From Daphnia carinata (Eukaryota > Arthropoda > Branchiopoda > Diplostraca > Daphniidae), in the NCBI RefSeq assembly GCF_022539665.2, contig NC_081335.1:1364001-1428000 (forward strand): a stretch of DNA of 64,000 nt, given 5' to 3'. This document shows positions 24,559-43,837 of the stretch, one piece after another. Numbering within the stretch: position 1 is the stretch's first letter; each line of letters begins with the position of its first letter. The position numbers and the translations under genes were made by a program. The notes beneath the pieces were generated by a model, which did no database searches, was not told the origin of the DNA, and was given only the letters and a program-made list of their open reading frames with translations.

Positions 24559-24801
24559 TTTTCAATTGTTCCTCCAGCCACGCGTTATTCTCCATCCACG
24601 CTACTGAACTAACTGCGAATGGAATCCAATGGACTGAAATTGCCTACGCCAGTAATAACGAGTCTGAGCGGTAGATGGCTACGTGTCGAAAAAAAGAAAA
24701 AAGTGTAATTTTTTTTTTTTTTTTTTGCGAACTTTTTTTTTTTTGGGGGGTAAAACGGATTGCCATAGGGGGGGGGGGTAAAACGGATTGCCATAAGCAG
24801 T

Positions 24802-25087
24802 AAGAAAATAATTTGCCATTGTTTAACTTAAAAAAAATTGAAACAAGTGAACATTTAAAAAAACCGTCTGCTACTAAAGTGACACAGCTATGAGTAGACT
24901 TTCATATAGTCTTATCTACCGTTCATAGATGTTGCCAAATAATCGGAAAATAGTCGCGATTAAAAAATTAATTTTTTCCCACTTTAATCGCCTATTGCGA
25001 TTATTTTAAAATAATTTGATCGCCGATTAAGATTTTAATCGAAATCGCAATCGCGATTAATTTTCAATCGCGATTACGGCAGGTCTA
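24802..25087. repeat. AATCG-rich junction, right side of the island
   Basis: Between 24950 and 25082 there are many AATCG and CGATT words, several as AATCGCGATT palindromes. This sits between the inner arm and the older outer repeat, as does the AATCG-bearing stretch on the left. Confidence 0.55.
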
Positions 25088-25233
25088 AGCCTTCTCACTT
25101 TCGTCAAAATCAGAAAAAAATCGAAATCTCTTAGAATGGGATGAAAATCGCACAGTATAACCGAAATTCCTCGCTGATTCAGAAAAAGTCATTGGTTTTC
25201 TCGCCAGGTTAGCTGTTTCTGAAATAATCGTAA
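25088..25233 (-). repeat. Outer inverted repeat, right copy (146 bp, diverged)
   Basis: Reverse complement of 6250-6395 with no gaps and about 85% identity by eye. Confidence 0.7.
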
Positions 25234-26027
25234 TTTATCCAGAATTACCTTCAGCGGGCCGAGCCTTTTTTTTTACGTTGTACGCTAAAGCTTACCATTC
25301 TTCAAAAACACTACGCTTAGGTGTTTTTGCAGGTAAATTAAAATAGACTTTGTTTTGTATGTGTATTGAACCTTCTTTACAAAAAGCAGAAGTCATTAGA
25401 AACCTTGAGAGACAGATAGAGGGATTCGAAATGCCACACATTCATAGGAAAATCCAAAGAGATAGAAAATGTAGATGAAGGAGAGGGGGTCCAAATTCCA
25501 ACACATAACGAATACCCAAATGTCTTGAACAAAAGCAAAATGAAGGCGTTTACAAAAGGGTCTGACTGCTTAGGCACGTATTAAACTGTTGTCATGAGAG
25601 GAAAAACACACCGGGGTTTCAGGAGATGACAGAAAGGAAGACAAACAATAAAAAAAGGGGGGGGGGTCGACCATCGGAAAGAAAATTAAATGAGAAATAA
25701 AACAAAACAACGTAAAGCCTGTGTCCTCAATTCAGAAATAATTTCAAAAATATATGGTTCCAAGTTATAATAAAAAAACTTAAACTTTCTAAGTTGAATC
25801 AAAATATTGAAACAGGCTCTAGACTTCTACGGGTATGGCAGTGTTTAAACGGCGACGAGTAAGGCTAGCTTTCATATTGCTAATGATAATCTTTATGAAT
25901 TTTTTTGGGAGTGGCTGGGGTGGGGGATGTGAATAAACTTGGTTTTTTTTATTTTATTTTTCGAGAATGAGGGAGCGTGATGTCGCGGATGGAAAAGGAC
26001 GCTCCGCTAAAATATGACCTCTTCTGC
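25234..26027. other. Intergenic region and 3' UTR of the collagen gene
   Basis: Carries no supportable ORF. Overlapping minus-strand AATAAA hexamers at 25948-25958 lie about 70 nt after the collagen stop and are the probable poly(A) signal. A G-run is at 25659-25667. Confidence 0.55.
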
Positions 26028-34596
<8,569 letters not shown>

Positions 34597-35071
34597 GGCT
34601 GTCAGGGGAAGGAGTTTCGCACAAGACACCACAACAGTATTACAGGCGCGTAGTTCTTTAGTTCTTGATGTTCCAATGTCCAAAAAAAAAAGAAACGATG
34701 GGCAAACTGAGTCCAAGTCGTAACGAGGGACGAAGCGGGATAAACTGCTCCCGTCTCCCCTCCTTACTTTGCTGTTTCTGGTTCCAACTTCCCAAGCAGA
34801 GGCCACACAGATAACACCGAGCGCCGCGGTGGCCTAGTCATACGCCACTTCCCTTTTGTTCGATGTGTCTTCGGTGAAGACGAGTCACACACTGACCAAC
34901 GTGATCGAGGACGGCGGCAATTTCTACCAGGATCGGCCCACACGCACTAACCCCTTCAAGACTGGTATCCACACTAAAGAGAGTCAGTTCAGTTAGAAAT
35001 CGGTCCCGGGTTCCCAGACCCCACGGCCTCCCCAGTAAAGAGGAGTGCTTACTCTGTCGCTCGGCTAGACA

Positions 35072-35077
35072 TTTATA
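35072..35077 (-). promoter_or_regulatory. TATA box of the collagen gene
   Basis: TATAAA on the minus strand within TCTATAAATG. It places the transcription start near 35045 and implies a 5' UTR of about 450 nt, unless an intron lies in it. Inferred from sequence and position. Confidence 0.55.
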
Positions 35078-35079
35078 GA

Positions 35080-36504
35080 CGCCCTATGACCATCCTCCTC
35101 CCGAGCACACCACACCATGCTCACTCACTCACTCACCCACCCACCCTCGTCGTCGTCGCCATCCTTCTCATCTCAATCTCATCCTACCCAACTCCCTCAC
35201 TGTGCTGCTGCTCTGCATGTCTTCCTCCGTTTTCGTTTTTCTGTCTTGACATTCCCCCTTGTCTTTGCTCTTTTCCTTCTACCATCTTCACACTCGATAC
35301 GTGAAGCCAAAGAAGGAAGAAACATTCTCGAGTTCTTTGCAGCCCGGCCCTGGCTCTATTAACGACAATAAATAATCAACAGTAATAATAATCATAACTG
35401 TTGCAATAATTACCATGTACGTTAGGTTCCCAAAATTGTGTGTTATGTTTTTAGACAGAAGCTCAACGAGAGTTCAGTAAGCCTAAAATCCATTGGGGCG
35501 ATGGTGTTCTCATCAAATTGTCAACGTCCGGTTTGGGATCATCATTCATTTAGCTTCACGCACAAAACTCTACGGGAAAAAGCAAGAAAATTCATAATTA
35601 ATCATGAATCACATAAGAAAATCAAGTTAAAAAACTAAAGTGAAGATTAAAAAATCAAACCAGCAGCTAAAAAAGCTAATGGGGCATAGAGTTTTGAAAA
35701 AACTTGTCGAGTGCTTTCGGTTTAGAACGTCTGCAGCGCGAATTGACCTCGGCCGGCCATCGTCTTTGATGCATTTGCCAGTCGCCCTATGTGACGTCAA
35801 GCTTTTTCCAACTAGTCCTTATGTGCTTTCCACTCTTTTCTTGTATACGGTTATCCTCTTCCATTCCAGGGGCGAGGGCCGAAAAAAAAAAAAACGCATG
35901 GAAAGTGCAGGGCTGCTATTGAGATCTTCGGTCGCTCGTCCGATGCTGGAACTCTACTTCGGACATTTTCTTCTTCTTCTTCTTCGGATTTGTTTTGTTT
36001 TGGTTTCTGAGAGTTGTCTGTTTTGTATTAATAATATCGTATCCACAACAGTTACATGGCTCCATCGCGGAAACATAACATGGAACATCTACGATAAAAA
36101 AGAATTCCTCAAACGAAACGGAAGAGGTGAGAAATTATGGTGTATGAATTTTGAAAATAAAAAGGAGAAAGATTTTACCATCCGGTTTGGTGTCACATTC
36201 GGGCGCTAGGTTTTTTTTCCCCCAAGATACTAACGTGAACAACACAATCGTTTACAACGATGACAGGGCACTTGTTGTTTTAATTTTCTTGTTTTTCTTC
36301 CCCCAGCAATTATTTTTGTGTTTCTGGTGAGAAGTAAATTTTAAATAACACTAGCGCACCATCTTTTTTTAAACAAGTGCATTCGTCGGGAAGTAAACAA
36401 ACGCGTTCAAACAACAGAGATTAGGCCAAAGAAAGGATGAAAATGTATGAGCGCTGGACAGCAATCCGCGAAAGGAGGGAGAACCATATGTGAATACGAT
36501 GTTT

Positions 36505-36542
<38 letters not shown>

Positions 36543-36682
36543 CCTTTTTGTTTGTTGTTGCAAGTTTGCGATTTTTGAAATAAATTTAGGAATAAAAAAA
36601 AGGGCAAACCGATAATAAACGTAGAGCATAACTTCTTGGTCTTCATTGTTGTGACCAGCACTTTGCCAATCGAGATTGCTTT
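35080..36682. other. Intergenic region between collagen promoter and SPPL2 3' end
   Basis: Contains the upstream region of the collagen gene (CT-rich, CTCACT repeats near 35118) and the 3' UTR of the SPPL2-like gene. A T-run of more than 30 lies at 36510-36542. A 189-codon + strand frame (35640-36209) has biased, Lys/Leu-rich composition and no recognisable motif; I do not call it a gene. Confidence 0.5.
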
Positions 36683-39600
36683 TTAGTCCATCAACGCGTC
36701 TCTGTCTTTGGACGACGCCCTTTCGGGTAGAGATTCCTTGTCCAGGTCTACATCGGGTCGCGCGCTTTCTAACTTCGAACTGTCGGTTAACCGCGTGTTC
36801 TCCACAACCTAACAGAACGCATAGGCAACAAGGGTTTTGTTAAGCCATTCAGAGCGTAATCGCCATCATTTTCTGTACCTGTCCGTCTCCATTCCAGAGG
36901 AGGGTAAACTCTCGACGACAAAGACCCAGCATGAAAACGGGAATGAGCGTGAAAGGCACTAAATACAGCAAGGCCGGTTGAGCGACAGCCATCAGGTAGA
37001 GGCCGGCAAAGGTCACCATGAGGCCCAGGCCATAGGCTGAAAAAAACCAATTTCAATCGCAATCGGATGGGATGGTTAATAAACGAGACGTGTCAACTAT
37101 TTTCACGAAACAGTGGGAAAATGTGGCACGATCGAATACATCTGGAAGCTTATCAATCATGAGGATGGGCCATATAATAGTGGTTCGGGGAATGTGTGTG
37201 TATAATAGCGAGGAAGTTGTTTGTGCGTCGAGTCAGCTGTGATAGAGCTGGCCCAAAACGGCCTTGCCCTTTTAGTTATGATCTACGTGTTTTGGCTTCG
37301 GCTGCTCCTCCAGACATCGTCGTTTGCCCGTAGAGAGCGAGCAGCACAAGAAAAATAAAATCAAATAAAAATCAAATAACCTAGAAGAGACAGTGATATA
37401 CACCAGACCCAACTGTTGAATCGGCGCCGTTTTTTTTTCTTCTTCTTCTTAAGTTAAAAGAAAAAAAAATGGAAGATGTTGGCTGAACGACTACGACCTC
37501 TTTCGAGATGGCCTACAAGAATCGAATGGAGTATCAATCGACAGCGTAACCCATCAGCAGGAACCAACAGAAAAAAAAATGGGTCTTGTTGTGACTCCCA
37601 TAGTCGGCCCTTTAATGAGGGAAACAGACTTGTGTGCATGCAGATCGAATGTATAGCAAGTTTGTGCTACACGAAGAAAAAACAAAACAAAAAATAAAAA
37701 TGAAAAGTCTGGCGAAGAGAGAGTGGAAGAAGAGGAAGAAAGAGAGAGAGAGAGAGGGGAGGACGAGAAGGAGTGCCGCTCCCTGGTTCCGTCTGTCTAG
37801 CATTGTAAGCGGCAATAGCAGCCAGTGGCCGCCATCCGACTAGTAAAAGAGAGTGGTCATCAGAAAAAGCAAAAAGTCAAAACTAGAAAAAATAAAGAAA
37901 TGGAAAGAAGATTGATAGGAATGGCCGCTGTTGCTGCGAGGGGAAAACGAGCTGAAGTAGCCGTGTAAACATAAGGCAAGGGACGAAGAGACACGATGTG
38001 ACCAGAAGGCCGACACACAGTCGTTCCCGACAGGAGCCAAACGCGATAAACTTGGGCTCATTTTCAACAAATTGCAGACACCACCAGTTGAAAATGCAGA
38101 GAAGAAGAGTAGAAAAAGGAAGAAACAGAGAGAGAGAGAGAGAGACATGGAGAAAGTAAGGAAGAAAGAGAAATGTTGGAGAGTAGGGAATACACGCTTT
38201 TCATCCCGATTCATAACACGAACGCGGGTGGATCGTTTTACACTGATTCCCTCAACGAACGACTCGGCCATCGCGACCAGCTACATACAAAGCAAAAGTG
38301 GATCAAGGATGATGGCTGGTTCCCCTTGTCGTTCCAAACCGCTTATTCGGTTTCAGTTGCCCGAGTCTCTCTATGCTTTGCTGCTGTTGCTGCATAGCAT
38401 ATGAATCAGATAAACAGACGTCGATTCATTGAAGAGCCCCCATCTGTTTTCTTCTGCTAACATTCTCAACAGCGTCTTTTCTTATGGTCACTTTTTTTTC
38501 TCCTAGCCATCTTCATCTGCATGGTAAACATTTTTTACCGAAAAAAAGAATAAATGCTTTGCACTGAATCGCGGCGGTAACAGTTGGGCCGTTTTCAAAC
38601 ATGAGCGACGGCGTTTCCACCCTCCTCAAAACAACACCAGCAGCGTACAGGTTCAAAAAGAAGGGACTCTTCTCTGCGTAATTATAATAAAAACGCGTAC
38701 AGATGCTTCTGTCTTTCTTTCCTTCACTTTCTATTTTTTTTTTCTAGGTTATTTTCTACGTCGTTCCTTGCATTATTATTATTTTCCTTTTAAAAAAAAA
38801 AAAAAAAAAATATTTGTTCTGTTTTTTTCTTGGCTGAGACGGGCTCGAAAGTCCACATGTTACACGAGCTTAGCCTCCAGTTGCTCCAGAATCGAGAGCT
38901 TGTTTACAAACAAGACATGGCCAGCACGGCCCCTATATCGCTCGCATGACAAACTGGGGAAAAAGGCGAATCGAACCAAAAGAGAAAGATCCCGGCATCT
39001 CGAAGGGTTCATGTGTAAATAGATCCATCCGCCAGAGGCAAGAAGCACTCATCGATTATCAATATTTCTTTAAAAATTAGGTTCGTTTCGAGCGCGATCC
39101 TAGGCCGAGAATCAACGCTACTTCCGCCGTATTATTCATTAAAAATACTTACCGACCAACGTGCTGATGTAGTAGAGTTTCCGGCGGTTGGCGGTTGCCA
39201 AATCGAAACCGTGACAAAAACCAACCAGCATGCCGGGCACGAGAATATCGCCGAAGCCGAGCAGCGAGTAGCGTTGCCAGCAAACGCTCAGTGGGTCGTA
39301 ACCCAAGTGCGGGACACGGATGACCATGGGCAGTTGCTCATCGCCGCCCGAAGAACTTCCGCTGTTGCCTCCCGTTCCTCCAGAGACACCCGATCCTCCG
39401 CCTGTTGCCACCTCCACCATCACGCTTTGGCCGTTCTGTTAAAGTCGTCAAGAATTTAACGGAAAAAAAAGAAGCACGATTTTAAATTCGACCCGTTTTT
39501 AATCTCACTTCCAGAGTTCCGTTTAAAACTAAACAAGGTCCATGCAAGTTATACTGGCGGATGCAGAACACGACTAGTTTTGCCCTCAACGGGTTAGTTT

Positions 39601-41839
39601 GGCAAGTAACTGTAGAAACGACGCGTAGGCTAGTTGCAAAAAAACTGCAGGCAAATATTACGGTACTTCCTTATGTGCGTTGCAACTTAATTCGTAACAA
39701 TAATTGAACATTTACGAATCTTTTGCCAATCGTAGCTTGTTCCCGTCATCAAGTTAGCTGGTAGAATTCATACAAAGATAATGACTACGACAGCTGCTAT
39801 AAAGATAAGCTTAACACAACTATCTAAAAGACTTGGCAAACGAGGAAAAAGAAAAGGGAAAACGCAAAGTAAACCACATCTGTCGCTTGTTGCGAGCTAT
39901 TCTGACTATGTACATTCCACATAAGCTTATTAAAATCTAAGGAGCCCTTAATGAGTTTGAGCAGGAGATTAACGAAGAGCCATTACCTTGGTGAAAAGCG
40001 GCGTAATGAAGACGAAGAAAATATCGTAAAAGAAGAGCAGGACTAGAAGCAGAGTGCAGATTTTCAGGCTGGGCAACCGCACCTGACGGATCATATTGAC
40101 GCTGTAACAAAAGGCAATTAAAGCAAACAAATGTGTGGACTGTGGCAACCCTCTTTACATACCTGAACGCAAAACCCAGAATATCCTGGAGAATCCACGA
40201 AAATTTCTCTTTACGGTAAACAACCCAACATGCTGCAAGTGCTACAGCGCCAATAAATAAAACAAGTTGGCGAGCTTCAACGTGCACTCGCACAAAGCCT
40301 ATATTACAACGAGGTAATCTAGAAAAATTTTGAATGATGCGATATTTTTTCCAACTAGTTTTGTTGACATAAAATTGTTCTTACTTGACAGCGCCGACCG
40401 GGATACGACGTACAATGGGCTCAAGGCACTGGTAAACAGCTGTCGTTGACGCCAAAACGAACAGGCCGATAATGACGTAAACTGCAGTTGTGCAGGGAAA
40501 AGCACGTTAGCGTACTTTGTTATATGACGATGGCCACGTATAATAACTTACCCAAATAGCTGAAGAAAAAGTAGAGAAGTAGAAGCATGCCGCACATGCA
40601 GAGCACAAACACACCCACAAGCATGGGTGTCACAGATAAAGAAACTTCCTCTTGAAGGATGGCTTTGGCCTCTTCTGACACTTCACCTGAATTCCCTTGA
40701 GAGATCAGGCGGCTCTGCTTTTGTCTACAAACAGAAATTTATGACTAATAAGATTGACTCATATTGCTTTTCAGGTTTCCACATGAAAACACTGAATTTA
40801 AAAGGTGAAAAGATGATTAAAAATTACAGATCATGGCGAACAAGTCCACTCCAGTAGGCACCTATGCCTACTGTTAAAACTGCTAAGCTCCAAATAACAA
40901 GCAGGCTATAATCCATATGGGAGCCATCAATTGGAGAATAAATAAATATTTGAACATGGCTTCCAAGTCCCTGTTAAAGAAAAAAATTTTGCACAATAAA
41001 GCCATCCACTTGATTGGATGTTAGTTACCACAAGAATATCTTTTGAGCCTTGTCCGATAAGAGCAACAGGGATGGCAACAGGATAACTAATATTGTCTGG
41101 CAGGTGCATCACTTGGGCTGTCACAATCAGAAGTCCTTTCCCCTTGAATCGCTGCAACCAAAACTTTTAGATTAATATGTGGGTTCTAACATTTTTTTAT
41201 ATGGTAACTTTTACTTTTATGGTTTCCGCTTTGGTAACAATCGAACAGTTCCCATTGCTTGTTATCACAAACTTGTCTGAAATGTCATCTGAGTTGGGGG
41301 GAGTCTCGCTGCAACCATCCCATGACGACAAGTCAATGACTGGTTCGTATGTCTGTGAATCCCAGTAGCACAATTATTTTTAGATAAATAGGCAGGAATA
41401 TTAAATAAAAACAACTGTATCATACCGCTTCAGCCTTTTCTGATGGATAACTTGTGATATTGGGATAGTAGATGACACAAAAACTGCCTTCGGTAGTCCC
41501 ATTCTTCGCTTCAAGAACACCATAACTAAATGACAGGTAAGTTGCCTATATTGTGGAGAGGAAAACAATACATTTAAAAATTTAATTAATTTCAAGAAGT
41601 TGAGCAGGGATAAAACAAAATTGGTTATAAGGTGATATGTAGGACACGGAAGTTAACCAATAATTACGAAATCGTCTTTCTATCCAATAAGCCACTTAAT
41701 GCGGCATACATTGATCCATTTCAATCAAACCTCAGTTTTTTATCTTGTCACCTGAACACAAATGACTTACCTGACAACAGGTGAGGGATAAGAAAACGAG
41801 GAAGACTACGTCGACAAATCTATTGCAGCAGGCAGCCAT
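36683..41839 (-). CDS. SPPL2: Signal-peptide-peptidase-like 2 (SPPL2-type) intramembrane aspartyl protease, complete, 566 aa
   Basis: Exons: 41771-41839, 41426-41545, 41215-41352, 41029-41151, 40828-40970, 40552-40724, 40385-40481, 40163-40318, 39987-40101, 39153-39435, 36879-37036 and 36683-36808, phases consistent. A signal peptide (VVFLVFLSLTCC) is followed by a luminal protease-associated-like region with N-glycosylation sites (KNGTTEG, PNITSY), then multiple membrane segments. Catalytic motifs are intact: FFYDIFFVF (first Asp), LLGFGDILVPG (GxGD, second Asp) and QPALLYLVP (PAL). VRRIPVGAVK and ILQDILGFAF match SPPL2A/B. Its role is cleavage of type II membrane protein stubs in the endosome/lysosome system. 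The loop between the two catalytic helices has an unusual Gly/Ser-rich insert (GGGSGVSGGTGGNSG). Start chosen at 41839 directly before the signal peptide, not the open upstream ATG at 41950. Confidence 0.95.
37037..39152 (-). other. Large intron of the SPPL2-like gene
   Basis: 2.1 kb between exons 10 and 11. Contains AG dinucleotide repeats (37741-37757 and 38127-38145) and A/T homopolymers. No embedded gene that I can support. Confidence 0.6.
38127..38145. repeat. (AG)n microsatellite
   Basis: About nine AG units inside the large SPPL2 intron. Confidence 0.85.
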
Positions 41840-43837
41840 GTTTTGTCTGTATGTTTTGCCTGTATCTGACGTTGTTTTGAAGCAGTGGCAGCTATGGACG
41901 TATGCTGAACAGGATGGAAGGGGAGGGAAGGAAACAACTGGTACGGGCAAAAATTCACGTCCCTACTTTGAAAACTCCCTTTAGCGATGCCTTTGAGAGA
42001 TCTTCAACAATTAATCCCGCCCAATGAACTCTATTCTCTCTGCTACTGCAGCTTTTTAGATGTTGATGGCCTCTTCGAATTTGAAACAAAATGAAGGCAA
42101 CTAACTAGTCAGGGCGAGAACAAGACCCATCAGTCTTTTCTATTCAACTGAGGTGTAGCGGCAGAGAAAAGGCAAGAAAACGGGAATACGGTACCTGTGT
42201 AACGGTATTTTCCAGTATCCTAAGCTCAATGACTCTCCATTTTTTTTTTTGCCTAAAAGCAGCAAGTAACAATCTTACGCAGTATGGTTTTGCATCCTGC
42301 CCTTGGTTTTATCAATCCCCTCGAACGTCGAGACAAGTCAATAAATGTAATGAAAGAAGAAAAAAAAAGTTGCTTTCCGAATCAATTTCAGGTGCATATA
42401 TTTTCCAGCAGACTGAAACGCGGTTTTAGCGATCCACTAGCTCCGGTCTAATACGACTTTGTTCTTGTTTTGTTTTTTGTTTTTTGTGTGTTTTTTTTGT
42501 TTTTATATTGCTTGTTGCTGTGGGGCTAACCTACCACGATAAATGTCACTGGTGTAATGAGGACACGATGTAACCGCCAGGATTCCATAGTAGTCTATTT
42601 GAACGAAGAAAATTACAAAGAGACCCATTAACAATCGACTTAAATACACAGCCAATTTATAAATACACCAGGGGCCATTTTTATTTCAATGATATTTTTT
42701 TTTATTCCCTTGTCATATTTCATTTGCATGTTCTTTTTTCTTTTTCTTTTTGCCATCGTTACATCGTCAAAGTTCCAGCAGGTTGAACCTCTAACGGGAC
42801 GATGAACGATCGTATCAAACAACTGTTGGCCTTTCGGAATAAAAAGAGGAGTACTTGACACGGGGGGTGCTGGATTATTAACAAACAATCAAAAGACGTT
42901 GATGATGTACTCAAAGCCGGAGTTTTTAAACAGATCGTAGAACAAGGTAACCTGATGTTGAATGTTTTGGGCATTGGGTATTTTTGTTTCGAGCATAATT
43001 CACATATTTCCGGTACGTTTTGAAGCCATTTAAAATTACAAGATGAGGAATGCTTTCATAACAAAGACAGTACAGTAGGAATGAGCAAGTCAACAAAGTA
43101 CAGGAGAATAATATACAATTTTTTAAGATCCCCTTTTCATTCTTTTTTTCTTTACAAATTATAGTATTTGGTTCGTGTTGTGATAAAAAAAAACACGTTT
43201 CATTTCCCCAATCCTCATTTAACTGTGTACCGGTCAAATCATGATATTTTCTCACGATGACAACGAACTTTTCGTTTAAGCTCTGCTGTTTTAGTTATGT
43301 ATACAGTATGTATTTGACGTGTATCATTAAGCGTGCCTTCTTTTATTTCGCATTGATTTATTTTACAATTTTCTATTATCTTTCCTTCCCCCTTTTTTTT
43401 TCTCATCTATTTGCTGTGTGCCTTCAACTGGCAGGCAACTAAATGAAATAAAAGAACAAACGTCTGGCTGTGTCATCGATTTGATCGTGCCAGACAGACT
43501 ATTACTATTTTCTTTGATTGCTTTCTGCGGATTGTACGCACAAGCGAGAGAACGGGAGCGCACCAGGGTCAGGAATGGTTGCGGATAGTGAGAAAATGGA
43601 AAATGGTATAGGAGAAGAAACTATTCCGCTGGCTGCGCTTGATGGGACGAAACAGAACACACGCGAGTCGTTAATGATGCACATTGTTCTCTTCTTTCAT
43701 TCTCCCTCCTTTTCAGCATGTATTTTTTTTTCTTCCTTTCCTCCTACGAATAGATGAAAGATATCGCCCCTTTTTTTTTTTTTTTGTCTTGTGTTAGTTT
43801 TTTTTTTTTTTTTTTTTTGCAAATGCCTTTCAATCAT
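41840..43837. other. Intergenic: SPPL2 promoter side and 3' UTR of the Sidestep-family gene
   Basis: About 2 kb. A minus-strand AATAAA at 43342-43347, about 490 nt after the Sidestep stop, may end that transcript. T-runs at 43770-43820. No coding region supported. Confidence 0.45.

Larger units (their letters stand above)
15560..24801. mobile_element. Putative foldback-type TIR element, copy 2, inverted relative to copy 1
   Basis: Starts near 15560 just after copy 1 (GATTGCCATA then ATCCGTTTTACAC around 15585) and ends with tandem GTAAAACGGATTGCC at 24750-24800. The left terminal unit (about 15700-16810) is decayed and the right one (about 23530-24660) is intact. The interior is the reverse complement of copy 1. 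Confidence 0.55.
16369..24801. repeat. Right arm of the giant inverted repeat (about 8.4 kb)
   Basis: Reverse complement of the left arm, centred near 15721. It carries the same ordered contents. A 1-bp difference near 19190 shifts the frame of the basic-protein fragment relative to the left arm, and a 2-bp poly-A difference lies in the small TIR element. The arm ends at the terminal motif GTAAAACGGATTGCC, present twice in tandem at 24750-24800. Confidence 0.9.

Noticed and set aside
34597-34806. In-frame upstream ATG extending the collagen N-terminus by about 70 residues
   Set aside because: It would bury the signal peptide inside the protein; the ATG just before the hydrophobic stretch fits a secreted collagen.
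35640-36209. 189-codon + strand open frame between collagen and SPPL2
   Set aside because: Lys/Leu-rich, no homology that I recognise, no convincing context; AT-rich intergenic chance frame is more likely.
42431-42458. GATCCACTAG followed by TAATACGACT, resembling a cloning-vector polylinker and T7 promoter start
   Set aside because: Each match is only 10 bp, the rest of the vector sequence is absent and the flanks are ordinary genomic DNA. Coincidence is the better explanation.
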